A stretch of DNA of 64,000 nucleotides from Musa acuminata AAA Group. Taxonomy: Eukaryota > Streptophyta > Magnoliopsida > Zingiberales > Musaceae. Both the position numbers and the translations under genes were made by a program. Positions 1-11,656 of this stretch are shown in pieces. The stretch is taken from positions 33,151,001 through 33,215,000 of the forward strand of contig NC_088345.1 in NCBI RefSeq assembly GCF_036884655.1. The letters are read 5' to 3'. The notes under the pieces were generated by a model, which saw nothing but the letters and a program-made list of their open reading frames with translations, was not told where the DNA came from and made no database searches. Each line of letters starts with the position of its first letter. Position 1 is the first letter of the stretch.

Positions 1-10
1 GATCTCGCGC

Positions 11-845
11 ATGGAGCGATATTTTCGGTACCATAAAACTGCGGAGGCATCCATGGTGGAAATTGCGGCTATACATCTTGAAGGGGATGTCATACAATGG
101 TTTGACTGGTTTGAACACACTTATGGAGTCCTTTCATGGCGACAATTCAAAGAAGGACTACTGATCCGCTTCGGACCAACTTATTACGAGAACATTGATG
201 GGCAACTAGCAAAGATCCGACAAACCTCCACCATTCAGGAGTACCAAACCAGGTTTAAAAGGTTATCTAATCAAACTCGTGATTGGTCTGAAAAACAGTT
301 ATTGGGGACCTTTATTGAGGGCTTAAAGCCGGAGATCCGGGGAGAAGTTAAGGCGCGACAACCATACACGCTTATGGTAGCCATCTCTTTCGCACGACTT
401 CAAGAGGAGCGATTGAACCATGAAGCCCGGAGGACTAGGATCACTCCATGACCTACAATACTAAAGCCCTCAGCCCCCCTACTATCAACCGAGTCCCTAC
501 ACCGAAAAGGTTAACAAGAGAAGAACTTCGGGAGCGATCTGCGAAGGGGTTATGTTGGCATTATGACGAGCCGTGGAGCCGCGAGCATCGCTGTAAAAAA
601 GGTAGACTTCTTATGATTGAACAATAGAAGAAGAGGTCATTAAACATCTAGAAGAGAGCCTTGAACATGAAGAAGAAAATATGGAAGAAGAGCCATAGCC
701 GACCGACATTACGGTACACGCACTAGCCGGCTACTCAAATCCGCAAACGATGAAAGTTGGAGGCCTTCTCAAACAACAGCCGATCACTATTCTCATCGAC
801 AAGGGTAGCACTAATAACTTCTTGAATTGTAAGGTTGCTGCTTGG
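11..845 (+). pseudogene. G1 gag and start of protease (broken)
   Basis: Gag is open from 11 to a TGA at 449-451 and contains the retrotransposon gag domain (residues such as FDWFEHTYG and GTFIEGLKPEIRGEVKARQP). G3 has the same residues. Beyond the TGA, the zinc-knuckle-like WSREHRCKK segment (about 570-600) and the aspartic protease start are recognisable, but a base is missing near 625-630 and a TAG lies near 699. The protease active site reads DKGS instead of DTGS (codon 801-803 is AAG), so it would be inactive. The coding sequence stops at the C1 insertion and resumes at 8521. Confidence 0.85.
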
Positions 846-847
846 AT

Positions 848-852
848 GATAC
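848..852. repeat. Left target-site duplication of C1 (GATAC)
   Basis: GATAC at 848-852 is repeated at 8516-8520, directly outside the TG...CA ends of C1. Joining the two flanks restores the protease sequence as found in G3. This fixes the element ends to the base. Confidence 0.95.
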
Positions 853-2932
853 TGTTAGGATCGAGAGCACTAAAAGGGGGGGGGGGGGGGGGGCGGGGGA
901 TGAATTAGTGCAGTGGAAAACTTTCTGCGATTAAAACCGAAAGCTACGTTTGAACGATAAAAACAATTTCTGTGTGAAAGTCGATTCTAAGCAAGATTAA
1001 AGTCAATCTATGTAGGCAGTTTGTAGCTATGATGAAAACCAAAATATATGCGCAAACTGAAATCCGACATTCGTACAAAGAAACTGATTTACGTCTAAAT
1101 GCTGATTCAGAAATCACTTAATTAGGCAAGATGCAGTTTAAGCAAGAGTATAAAGGTAGTTTGCAGTTATGGTAAAGCTCAAAACGTAAACGCAATCTAC
1201 AATATGATGATAGTATGAAAAAGCATATTTACGTCTAAATGCTGATTCGGAAAGTAAAAGGCTTGAAACCCGATCGTAAAAGCGCAGAAGGCAGTAGCTA
1301 TTTAGGAGGTTTGCAGTAAAGATAAAATACTCAAAGTAAATGCAAACTTAGATTTAGAGTGGTTCGGTCAATCTTGACCTACTCCACTTTTGGCTTCCTC
1401 CACCGACGAGGTCACCGACATCAACTAGAGGCTTTCCTTCAATAGGCGAAGGCCAATCACCCTTTTACAGTTTCACTCCTTTTGACGGGCTTAGGAGACA
1501 ACCCTTACAGAATTTTCTCTCCTCTCTTTACAACTCAGAACTTGGAAGAATAGAGGGAGAAGAACTTTTGGCCTCTACAACAATTTTGAGCTCTAAGAAT
1601 CATAGAAAAAGATCAAGATTTCGGTGTATGTCTGTACTCTTTCAGTGCTGAATGGGTGGGGTATTTATAGGCCCCAACCCAGTTCAAATTTGGAGCTCAA
1701 AACTGTCAATTCCCGGAATTCCGGGATCAGGCGGTTGCACCTCCTGACTGGAGTGGTTGCACCGCCTGGTAGAGCTCGAAGACTAAGCCTCTGGGCGGTG
1801 CCAGCTCTGTCAGGGGCGGTTGCACCTCTCTACCAGAGCTCGAAGACCGAGCTCAGGCGGTTGCACCTCCTGACTGGGGCGGTTGCATCGCTTGCTAGAG
1901 CTCGAAGACCGAGCTCAGGCGGTGCTACCTCCTGTCAAGAGAGGTTGCACCGCCCAGTCTCGCTTAGAGACTGAGCCCAAGCGGTTGCACCTCCTGGCTG
2001 GGGCGGTTGCACCGCCCAGTCTCCTTAGGAGACTTAGCCCAGGCGGTTGCACCTCCTGGCTTGGGCGGTTGCAACTCCTACAGTAATCATGGTCTGAATG
2101 GGTAGATCCATTCGGCCCAAATTGGGTCTTTCAAGGGCCCAATTGCCCTAAGATTAAGCCAATGGGATCACCTCCCATTACCAACTTAATTATTGTGCTA
2201 ACTATGATAAATCCTAAGACAATTTATGCAGCTTGCTCCGGTGCGTCAATCGCATCTTCCGGCGAGTTTCCGGCGAACTTCTATCGATCATCCGATGAAC
2301 CCTCGGTGATTCTCCTGCGGACTTCCGGCAAACTCCTGGACTTGCGACGATACACTTGGCGAGTTCCGACGAGCTTCTTTGGCAAGCTTATGGACTTCTC
2401 GGATTTGTTCCCACAGAACCTCCGACGATAGTCCGAACTTCCGTAGAACTCTCGAACTCCCAACATGATCATTGTCTTGACTCCGGCGCAACTCCTGCTG
2501 CATGTCTTACTTTCATCGTAGTTAATCCTGCACATGTAAACAAAACTTCGATCGAGACAATTAATCCTAACCAATTAACCAAGTTGTTCGGCATGTCATT
2601 GGTCCCTCGACGCTTTGTCCAATTCTTCGGCGCATCATCCTTTCCTACGGCCTATTGCCCAATCGGCCAGTTGGCTCCGCAACTCCGATATCCTTGGCAC
2701 AATACCCGCTCTTCTTGGCCCGATGCCTGAGTCCATGGCCCGAAGCCTTCTGTCGATACGTCGACCGATCCACCGGCCCGAAGTCCAATCTTTTGACATG
2801 TTCCTCCGGCACAACATGATTTTCCTGCTTTAATTGTCTCATCCTGATTGAGGCATCCTGCGTCGCTCAAAATGTAGATTAAATCATAAACATATATCAA
2901 GTAGTTTCATCATCAAAATACAAGATTCAACA
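853..2932 (-). repeat. 3' LTR of C1 (2080 bp)
   Basis: On the minus strand it starts TGTTGAATC and ends CCTAACA. It holds an array of GGCGGT/ACCGCC-type boxes at about 1730-2085 and a TATA box at 1661-1670. A G18 run at 876-893 lies 24 bp inside the end and is longer than in any other copy here. Open frames near 2162-2830 recur in the other LTR and are not taken as genes. Confidence 0.9.
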
Positions 2933-2947
2933 ATCTCCCCCTTTTTG
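2933..2947 (-). other. C1 polypurine tract
   Basis: The minus strand reads AAAAAGGGGGAGAT immediately before the 3' LTR. It primes plus-strand DNA synthesis. Weaker copies of the same motif occur at about 3000-3012, 3147-3160 and 3839-3852, matching the repeated polypurine tracts described for Sireviruses. Confidence 0.85.
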
Positions 2948-5587
2948 ATGATGACAACCACTTGATGACGGAGTTAAACTTAACTCCCGGAGTTTAAACA
3001 AACTCCCCCTATCAATATGTCATATTGATAGAATCTTGAATTAAAACTGAATTCAAGTCATTGCAATATTCATCATGAATACTTGCAACACGTCATTATG
3101 AACTTATGCATAAACTTATGCGTAACATGTCATGTCATCAACATACATCTCCCCCTTTGTCATCAACGAAAAGGAGAAGTACCACAATCAAGTGTTTATG
3201 ATATCGGTTCAACTCATTACATGAAAAACATAATATCAAGTTTTATCATCATGCAGTTTTGAAGCCAGAAAATTTAGCAAATGTTACATCATACTTAGAA
3301 CATTCAAGCTATCAAGTTTTAGATATGCAAGTTTTACAGCATACAAGATAGCACTTTTATAACATGCAAGCTAGCAATGTTGCAACATTTTAGAACTTAC
3401 AAGCTAGCAATTTAGAGATGTTCAAGAAGGCAACTCTTGCTTCTTGAAATATGCAAGTTGCAAGCTAGCAAATTTTTACGATATGCAAGTTTTGCTTCTT
3501 GAGATAGGCAAGATAGCACTTTTGCAATTTTTGTTTGGCAAGCTTGTGATGTTCAAGATAACAAGCTCTTTCTTCTCTTTTGAGAAGTGTCATTTTTGCT
3601 TTCTTTGCAAAGTGTAAGCTAGCAAAATGCCAAACTAGCAAGAGATAATGTTTTACATGAGGCAAGCAAACAATTTGGCAAGTGTTACATTTGCATCTTC
3701 TCTTTAGATGTGCAAGAAAATGAACAAGTTTTTTGCATTTTCTTGACATTTCAAGCTAGCAATTATCTGTGATGTTCAAGATAGCAATTTCTTCTCTTTT
3801 GTAATTTTTGCCTTTTTCTTGAATTGTGCTAGCAATCTATCTCCCCCTTTGTCATTGTCAAAAAGAAGGGAAAAACCCTTTACATCAATTTCTAAATCAT
3901 GACAAAGATAAGTAATCATTCTTATTTGTGCATCATTATAGTTTCAATGCATAAATTCATTAACATTACATTTCATTTTTTTTTATGCATGATACCGAAA
4001 ATCAATCATCATCATGAGCATATCAAACATGATATTCAAGCATTCATGATATATCATTTTGGCAACATGATCATAGATATTCAAACGATGGTATCTAAAT
4101 GTCAGAATTCATTACATCTTATTATGCATGATCATTAACTCCTCATTTGTATTTCATGCATTATTTCATTTCATCTCATAAGGAATATCAAGAAGAGTTA
4201 TTGGATGATGAGATAAATATTTTATGAATACACGGAATATCATAAGTGTTTCATGTATTCATATTATCACATGAAGCATATTATCATTTTTAAGATTCAT
4301 AACATGAATAACATTATTACGATTTCATCAAAGTCAATTTCAAGATTCACATAATATCATGAAATCATTAATCTCGATAAGATGGGAAAAGCATTTTCTT
4401 TTTAAGTGATTCTTTTAACACATCATAAAAAACTCATTCATAATTCAAGTGATTTACAAGATATCATAAATGAATTTATCACTTGTATTTCATCAAAATC
4501 GAGAACTCTAGAGATAGAAAATGATTGAAGCATTTAATCTGATTGAAGCATGATTCATATTTAAAGTATATCTTATGTCGTAAATACGAATCAAGCATTT
4601 GTCAAATCTGAAATCATCCTTAAAATTACATTCAATAAATTCATATATGACAAGCATAGATTTATTGAAAAATCAATAAGATAGAGGATTACATTTCAAG
4701 TGTTCATCAATCGTAGTATTTCATCACATGGTAAGATATCAATGCATAAAATTATGATATAAGTTCTTGATATCTTAACGCATGATGCAAACATGGCATA
4801 ATGCAAATTTGGCAATCATAGCATCAATTCATATAAGCATTGCAAATATGGCAATCATATCAATTCATATATCTCTTGATGATGCAAGCATGGGATAATC
4901 ATAGCATAGTGTTTATAGCATCAATTCATATATTTCTCTCCTTTTTTAAGTGTTTCATCTTAAGTGATCGATTTCATGTTAGCATGCCTTTTCATTTATG
5001 TCAAATGAAAACATGCATCAACGTTTAGGATCGTAAAATGAATTTCATCATAAAACCATCAATCACAAAAATCATCATGTATAACTTTAAAATCTCATGC
5101 ATAAAATCGTCAAATCATAGTATCAAAACTTTAATATTTTCATTGCAACATTAAGCAAGGTTTCATTGAACATAATTTTGAATGATTCTTATAAATGCCT
5201 AAAACTTCTTTAGTTTTAATTTATATGATTGACTTTATAATAGCATGCTCAAATCTTTATTCTTATGTCAAAACCATTCATCATATTTAACAAACAAAGA
5301 CAATGAAAAATATTAAGCCTTCCAGACAAAAGCCATGTATGTCATTGAAAAGCAATATGAAAATTATCAAAATATACATTCTTGCTTCTCAAGCACATAA
5401 ATAAGATTAATCTCACTAGGTGTACAATCATTATATTTCTATCTTGCATTAACATAAGACATGCAATTTTCATTATCATTTTCAAAATTACAAGCATGAT
5501 CATATTTTTGCATTTTCATTATTAAATTATTAAAAATATAATTTTCAAGAAAATTTAAAGAAAAAGAAAAATGCATCATTAAAAGCA
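2948..5587. other. C1 internal region without pol; AT-rich with short GCAAGCTAGCAA-type repeats
   Basis: About 2.6 kb between gag and the polypurine tract. The part at about 3280-3840 is built of degenerate GCAAGCTAGCAA-like words. The rest is AT-rich with many ATCAT/TTCAT words and extra polypurine-like motifs. The short open frames (for example 3465-3749 minus) follow the repeats and have no recognisable domain. No RT, integrase or RNase H motif is seen. Confidence 0.7.
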
Positions 5588-6466
5588 TCATGTAATTTCA
5601 AAGTAAATTAAAGGCATTTTGATTACCTCAGCGTCGAAAGGCATAAAGGCGTAGTTTGCCACCTCGCCTTTGTTGATTTTCTCCTCATCTTCAGAGGAGC
5701 TCGATTCATCCCAATTTTTGTTCTTCTTCTTGCGTTCAAGGCAAGTAGTTCTGTTCTTTTTACTTTTTAATTTTTGTTTCATTTGTAGTTTAAGTTCACC
5801 ATCACTTGAGCTTATGCTCGAGTGGTCTTCAAATGTTCCATGTCCCAAATCCTTCCTATTTTTTGGAAGGTGGTTCTCAAGTTCTTCACGTGCATTGCAC
5901 GTCATTTCATATGTGATCAAGGAACCAATTAGTTCTTCAAGTGGAAATTGGTTTAAGTTTTTCGATTCTTGAATAGTAGTTACTTTTGAATCCCAAGGTT
6001 TAGAAAGTGAGCGCAAAATCTTGTTTATGAGTTCAAAATCCGAAAAACATTTTCCAAGAGCTCTTAAACTATTAACGACATCCGTGAAACGAGTGTACAT
6101 GTCACCTATAGTCTCGCTTGGTTGCATTCGAAAAAGCTCAAAATCATGCAATAAAATGTTAACTTTCGAGTCTTTGACTCTACTAGTTCCCTTGTGTGTG
6201 ATTTCAAGTGTTCGCCAAATGTCTAAAGCACAAAATAAGGCATTCACAGCCTTCGCGTTTAAAGAAAAATACTTCTTCTCCAAATCCGACCATTCGTTCA
6301 TCAGTTTAGAGGGAAGTTGAAAATCGTTTTCAATGATATTCCATAAATCCAAATTCATAGAAGTCAAGAAAACTCTCATTCGAGTTTTCCAAAAAGTGTA
6401 GTCCAATCCGTTAAACAACGGTGGACGAAAAATCGATAAACCCTCTTGAAAGCCATGAAGAGCCAT
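5588..6466 (-). CDS. C1 gag polyprotein (copia, UBN2/DUF4219 type)
   Basis: A 292-codon open frame that starts about 50 bp after the 5' LTR, as expected for gag. The N-terminus (RPPLFNGLDYTFWKTRMRVF) and the later segments NALFCALDIW, ETIGDMYTRFTDVVN and LPLEELIGSLITYEMTC-like match the copia gag at 47655-48773, so it should form the capsid. The C-terminus is rich in K, E and S. The CX2CX4HX4C zinc knuckle of the related gags is missing, and the frame ends soon after EDEEKINKGEVANYAFMPF. About nine residues (KNEFN...CETAF) are lost before DIWRTLEITH relative to those gags. The frame is otherwise intact, unusual in this window, and nothing pol-like follows it. Confidence 0.85.
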   Translation of the reverse strand: MALHGFQEGLSIFRPPLFNGLDYTFWKTRMRVFLTSMNLDLWNIIENDFQLPSKLMNEWSDLEKKYFSLNAKAVNALFCALDIWRTLEITHKGTSRVKDSKVNILLHDFELFRMQPSETIGDMYTRFTDVVNSLRALGKCFSDFELINKILRSLSKPWDSKVTTIQESKNLNQFPLEELIGSLITYEMTCNAREELENHLPKNRKDLGHGTFEDHSSISSSDGELKLQMKQKLKSKKNRTTCLERKKKNKNWDESSSSEDEEKINKGEVANYAFMPFDAEVIKMPLIYFEIT

Positions 6467-6498
6467 TTCTCTCGGGTGTAAATCCGAAATGAGAAATA

Positions 6499-6515
6499 CC
6501 GGGCTCTAATACCAA
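6499..6515 (-). other. C1 primer-binding site (initiator-Met tRNA)
   Basis: The minus strand reads TTGGTATTAGAGCCCGG two bases after the 5' LTR end. It matches the 3' end of plant initiator-Met tRNA (TGGTATCAGAGC) with one C-to-T change. It sets the element's polarity as minus. Confidence 0.85.
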
Positions 6516-6516
6516 T

Positions 6517-8515
6517 TGTTAGGAACGAGAGCACTAAGAGGGGGGGGGGGTGAATTAGTGCAGCGGAAAACTTTCTGCGATTAAAACCGAAAGCTGCGTT
6601 CAAACGATAAAAACAATTTATGTGTGAAAGTCGATTCTAAGCAAGATTAAAGTCAATCTATGTTGGCAGTTAGCAGCTATGATGAAAACTAGAATATAGG
6701 CACAAACTGAAATCTGACATTCGTACAAAGAAACTGATTTACGTCTAAATGCTGATTCGTAAATCACTTGATTAGGCAAGACGCAGTTTAAGCAAGAGTA
6801 TAAAGGCAATTTGCAGTTATGGTAAAGCTCAAAACGTAAACGCAATATGCAATATGATGATCGTACGAAAAAGCAGATTTACGTCTAAATGCTGATTCGG
6901 AAAGTAAAAGGCTTGAAACCCGATCGTAAAAGCGTAGAAGGCAGTAGCTATTTAGTAGGTTTGCAGTAAAGATAAAATGCTCAAAGTAAATGCAAACCGA
7001 GATTTAGAGTGGTTCGGTCAATCTTGACCTACTCCACTTTTGGCTTCCTCCACCGACGAGGTCACCGACGTCAACTAGAGGCCTTCCTTCAATAGGTTAA
7101 GGCCAATCACCCTTTTACAGTTTCACTCCTTTTGACGGGCTTAGGAGACAACCCTTACAGAATTTTCTCTCCTCTCTTTACAACTCAGAACTTAGAAGAA
7201 TAGAGGGAGAAGAACTTTTGGCCTCTACAACAATTTTGAGCTCTAAGAATCACAGAAAAAGATCAAGATTTCGGTGTATGTTTGTGCTCTTTCAGTGATG
7301 AATGGGTGGGGTATTTATAGGCCCCAACCCAGTTCAAATTTCGAGCTCAAAACTGTCAATTCCCGGAATTCCGGGATCAGGCAGTTACACCGCCTGGTAG
7401 AGCTCGAAGACTGAGCCTCTGGGCGGTGCCACCTCTGTCAGGGGTGGTTGCACCTCTCTGCAAGAGCTCGAAGACCGAGCTCAGGCGGTTGCACCGCTTG
7501 CCAGAGCTCGAAGACCGAGCTCAGGCAGTGTACCTCCTGTCAGGAGAGGTTGCACCGCCCAGTCTCGCTTAGAGACTGAGCCTAGGCGGTTGCACCTCCT
7601 GGCTGGGGCGGTTGCACCGCCCAGTCTCCCTGGGAGACTTAGCCCAGGCGGTTGCACCTCCTACAGTAATCAAGGTCCGAATGGGTAGATCCATTCGGCC
7701 CAAATTGGGTCTTTCAGGGGCCCAATTGCCCCAAGATTAAGCCAATGGGATCACCTCCCATTACCAACTTAATCATTGTGCTAACTATGATAAATCCTAA
7801 GACAATTTATGCAGCTTGCTCCGGTGCGTCAATCGCATCTTCCGGCGAGTTTCCGGTGAACTTCCGTCGATCATCCGATGAACCCTCGGTGATTCTCCTG
7901 CGGACTTCCGGCAAACTCCTGGACTTGCGACGATACACTTGGCGAGTTCCGACGAGCTTCTTTGGCAAGCTTATGGACTTCTCAGATTTGTTCCCGCAGA
8001 ACCTTCGACAACAGTCCGAACTTCCGTAGAACTCTCGAACTCCCAACGTGATCATTGTCTTGACTCCGGCGTAACTCCTACTGCATGTCTTACTTTCATC
8101 GTAGTTAATCCTGCACATGTAAACAAAACTTTGATCGAGACAATTAATTCTAAGCAATTAACCAAGTTGTCCGGCATGTTATTGGTCCCTCGACGCTTCG
8201 TCCGATTCTTCGGCGCATCGTCCTTTCTTGCGGCCTATTGCCCAATCGGCCAGTTGGCTCTGCAACTCCGATATCCTTGGCACAATACCCGCTTTTCTTG
8301 GCCCGATGCCCGAGTCCACAGCCCGAAGCCTTCTGTCGATACGTCGACCGATCCACCGGCCCGACGTCCAATCTTCTGACATGTTCCTCCGGCACAACAT
8401 GATTTTCCTACTTTAATTGTCTCATCCTGATCGAGGCATCCTGCGTCACTCAAAACGCAGATTAAATCATAAACATATATTAAGTAGTTTCATCATCAAA
8501 ATATGAGATTCAACA
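6517..8515 (-). repeat. 5' LTR of C1 (1999 bp)
   Basis: It is bounded by TG and CA and ends at the right GATAC duplication. In element orientation the GGCGGT/ACCGCC box array lies at about 7381-7670 and the TATA box (CTATAAATAC) at 7311-7320, about 60 bp downstream of the nearest box. Length differs from the 3' LTR by 81 bp, mostly in the box array and the G run. Confidence 0.9.
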
Positions 8516-8520
8516 GATAC

Positions 8521-11500
8521 TACATATTGAAGGTTGCAGCAAGTTCGATGTAAAGGTTGCCGATGGCAGAATCCTAAAGTGCGACCAAAGATGCCCGCAA
8601 GTGAAACTATTACTACAAGACTAAGAAATTATCACCGATTTCTTCCTCCTACCAATCGATGACTTTGAGGCAGTGCTTGGTATAGAATGGCTGACTACAC
8701 TAGGTGATGTCTCTTGGAACTTTTCTAAATTAATTATGAAATTCTACTGTAAGGGCAAACAGATCATCCTACGCGGGAAGCGCGGAAGCAACGTTACCAC
8801 TGTTTCGACCCAACGAATGGAGAAAGTTTTGCACAAGGTAAATGGTGGCTTTTTGATGCATCTCCAGCCATAACCAGAAGAGAAGAAAATAGAAATTGAA
8901 GATCAAAATCTTGCCCAATTGCTTACTGAATTTGTCGACATATTTGCTGAACCGCGCGGTCTTCCTCCTTCTCGGCAACATGACCATCGAATTCCACTCC
9001 TTCCGGGCAAGCCACCAGCGAACACTCGACCGTACTGATATTCTCACCTCCAAAAAGATGAAATTAAAATGATCGTAAAGGAGATGCTTGAAACATGGGT
9101 GATTCGGCCAAGTTGCAGCCCCTATTCCTCACCGGTGCTACTTGTATGCAAGAAGGACGAAACTTGGAGGATGTGCATCGACTACCGAGCTTTAAATGAC
9201 ATCATCGTCAAGGACAAGTACCCAATACCAGTGGTGGATGAACTTCTTGATGAATTGAAAGGAGCTCGAGTCTTCACGAAGTTGGACCTCCGATCCGGTT
9301 ACCACCAAATTCGGGTATGTGATGATGACATTCCAAAAACTACATTTCGCACACATGATGGCCATTATGAATTCTTGGTAATACCTTTTGGACTCACTAA
9401 TGCTCCTTCAACCTTTCAAAGTCTCATGAATGATATATTTCAGAGCTTTCTTCGTAAATTTGTGCTGGTATTTTTCGATGATATTCTCGTTTACAGCCCT
9501 TCTCTTGAGACTCACTTTCAGCATTTACGGATTGTTTTGACGATCCTTCGGGAGAATACTCTTTTTGTTAAAAAACCAAAGTGCAACTTTCTCCAGCAAA
9601 AAGTAGAGTACCTTGGGCATATAATCTCAGAAGAAGGAGTGGCGGTAGACCCAACAATAATTGAGGCAATGCAAGGCTGGCTGAAACCTACAAATGTGAA
9701 ATTACTGCGGGGGTTCCTTAGACTAACGGGCTACTACCAAAAATTTGTTAATGATTATGGGAAGATTAGTGCACCACTCACTTCTTTACTGAAAAAAGAT
9801 GCTTTCCAATGGTCGGACAAAGCCTCTGCTGCCTTCGACAAACTTAAAGCAGCCATGATAACGACGCTGGTGCTTGCGCTACCAGATTTCAATAGACCCT
9901 TCATCATTGAGGCCGACGCATCTAGAGTCGGAATTGGAGCCGTTCTCATGCAAAATGGTCGACCACTCGCATACACCAAGGCATTATCTCCCTCCCATCA
10001 AAACATGTCAGTATATAATAAGGAGATGCTTGTCATTGTACACGCAGTAACGAGGTGGAGACCCTACCTGATCGGCCGGCGATTTCTAATTAAAACTGAC
10101 CATAAAAGCCTTAAGTACTTTTTGGAGCAAAAGATATCATCCCCTGAGCAGCAAAAATGGGTAACCAAACTTCTTGGATTTGATTATGAAATTATTTATA
10201 AAAAGGGGAAAGAAAACGTTGTTGCAGATGCACTCTCACGGCTACCTGAACAAGCTAAGGTTTCAGCCATCTCCCTTCCTACCACCGGTCTCCTCGAGGA
10301 CATTAGGGAAGAATGAAAGAAGGATCCAGAGATCAGCAACATCATAAAAAAATTGGAGGAGGATCCAAGTGCAATAGCCCACTACACCTAGGATTCGAGG
10401 GACCTACGCTATAAAGGTCGCATTGTGCTTATACCTGACTCCCCTTGTATCGCAATCATCTTGCATAAAATGCACTCCATACCTTCAGCAGGGCACTCTG
10501 GATTCCTAAGAACCTACAAAAGAGTGAAGAAAAATTTTTATTGAAGAGGGATGAAAAAAATTATTGCTGAATATATAGCACAATGTGATGTATGTCAATA
10601 GCACAAGGGTGAAACTGTGGCAAATCCAGGGAAGCTACAACCACTACCCATACCAGACTCAGTGTGGACTGACATCTCCATAGACTTCATTGAAGGGCTG
10701 CCATCTTCCAAAGGTAAAAGCACGATTCTCGTGGTGGTTGATCGACTTACGAAATATGCTCATTTTTGTGCTATGAGAAATCCCTACACTGCTACTAGTA
10801 TTGCCCAGATTTTCATAGAAAATATTGTTAAACTGAATGGGATGCCAAGGTCCATCGTAAGTGATCATGATAGGATCTTCACTAGTAAATTTTGGACCGA
10901 GTTATTTCAGTTACAAGGCACCAAACTCAAGATGAGCACAGCGTATCATCCACAAACTGACGGCCAAATAGAGGTGGTAAATAGGTGCTTAGAGACGTAC
11001 CTCCGGTGTTTCGCTAGCGACCGACCAAAAGAGTGGGCGAAATGGCTTCCTTGGGTCGAATGGTGGTATAATACTATATATCATTCGTCTACAAAATGTG
11101 CCCCTTATGAAGCATTGTATGGTCGACCAGCCCCTATGATTCCAAAGTATGTAATTGGCTCGGCCAAGGTAGATCAGGTTGACCAAGAATTGATTGATAG
11201 GGACAAACTCTTACAACTTTTAAAAGATAATCTCTCTATCGCTCAAGCCAGAATGAAGCAGCAAGCCGACACACGACGAAGTGAAAGAGAATTTTCAGTG
11301 GGAGATTGGGTTTATCTTCGCCTACAACCATACAAGCAACTCTCTATCAACACTCGAGCCTCCATGAAGCTATCCCCACATTTTTATAGGCCCTATCAGA
11401 TCACAGAGCATATTGGAGCAGTGGCCTACAGACTTAAATTACTTGAGGATGGAGTTATTCAAGCCCAACCACAAGCCATCCTCGATCGCAGGATCATGAT

Positions 11501-11627
11501 GCGTTGCCGACATCCCTCTACTGAAGTACTAGTGCATTAGAATAATCTACCACTTGAAGACGCCACATGGGAACCATATAAGGAGCTGAAGACTCGGTTC
11601 CCTAAGTTCATGGAATCTCAGTCTTGA
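8521..11627 (+). pseudogene. G1 pol: protease C-terminus, RT, RNase H, integrase, chromodomain-like tail
   Basis: Continues gag-pol after C1. RT is in the 9069-10316 frame and keeps [13 protein letters not shown] and the FFDDILVYS active site (about 9470-9500). RNase H follows ([29 protein letters not shown]). Integrase has its HHCC region at about 10450-10610 and core D residues in the 10617-11540 frame (ILVVVDRLTKYAHF, TDGQIEVVN). Stops interrupt it at 10314, 10390, about 10542, about 10600 and 11538. About 34 residues present in G3 are missing between RLKLLED and GVIQAQPQA (about 11448). The tail DATWEPYKELKTRFP resembles a chromodomain end. This is a dead copy. Confidence 0.9.
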
Positions 11628-11640
11628 GGACAAGGCTGAT

Positions 11641-11656
11641 TTGAAGAGGGCGGGTC
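11641..11656 (+). other. G1 polypurine tract
   Basis: TTGAAGAGGGCGGGTC lies directly before the 3' LTR at 11657. The same tract on the minus strand precedes the 3' LTR of G3 (33970-33985). Confidence 0.8.

Larger units (their letters stand above)
853..8515 (-). mobile_element. C1: Sirevirus-like copia element with gag but no pol (non-autonomous)
   Basis: A 7663-bp element read on the minus strand and inserted in the G1 protease. It has two LTRs of about 2 kb (5' LTR 6517-8515, 3' LTR 853-2932), a primer-binding site next to the 5' LTR, a gag ORF (5588-6466), about 2.6 kb of AT-rich sequence without pol, and a polypurine tract next to the 3' LTR. Integrase, RT and RNase H are not visible on either strand. 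The gag resembles that of the pol-bearing composite at 47505-58501, and the LTR ends are alike, so that family could have mobilised C1 in trans (inference). Long LTRs, the AAAAAGGGGGAGAT tract and repeated copies of it are known Sirevirus traits. Confidence 0.88.

Noticed and set aside
2162..2842. Open frames repeated in the C1 LTRs (also 7745-8453) and in the composite LTRs
   Set aside because: They lie in LTR sequence, overlap on both strands and change frame between copies, so shared sequence comes from LTR homology and not from coding.
3465..3749. 94-codon minus-strand frame in C1, considered as a small Cys/Lys-rich protein
   Set aside because: It is composed of GCAAGCTAGCAA-like repeat words and has no match to related elements.
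6499..6515. tRNA-like matches next to LTRs considered as tRNA genes
   Set aside because: Only the 3' 12-18 bases of initiator-Met tRNA are complementary, as expected for primer-binding sites; no cloverleaf is present.
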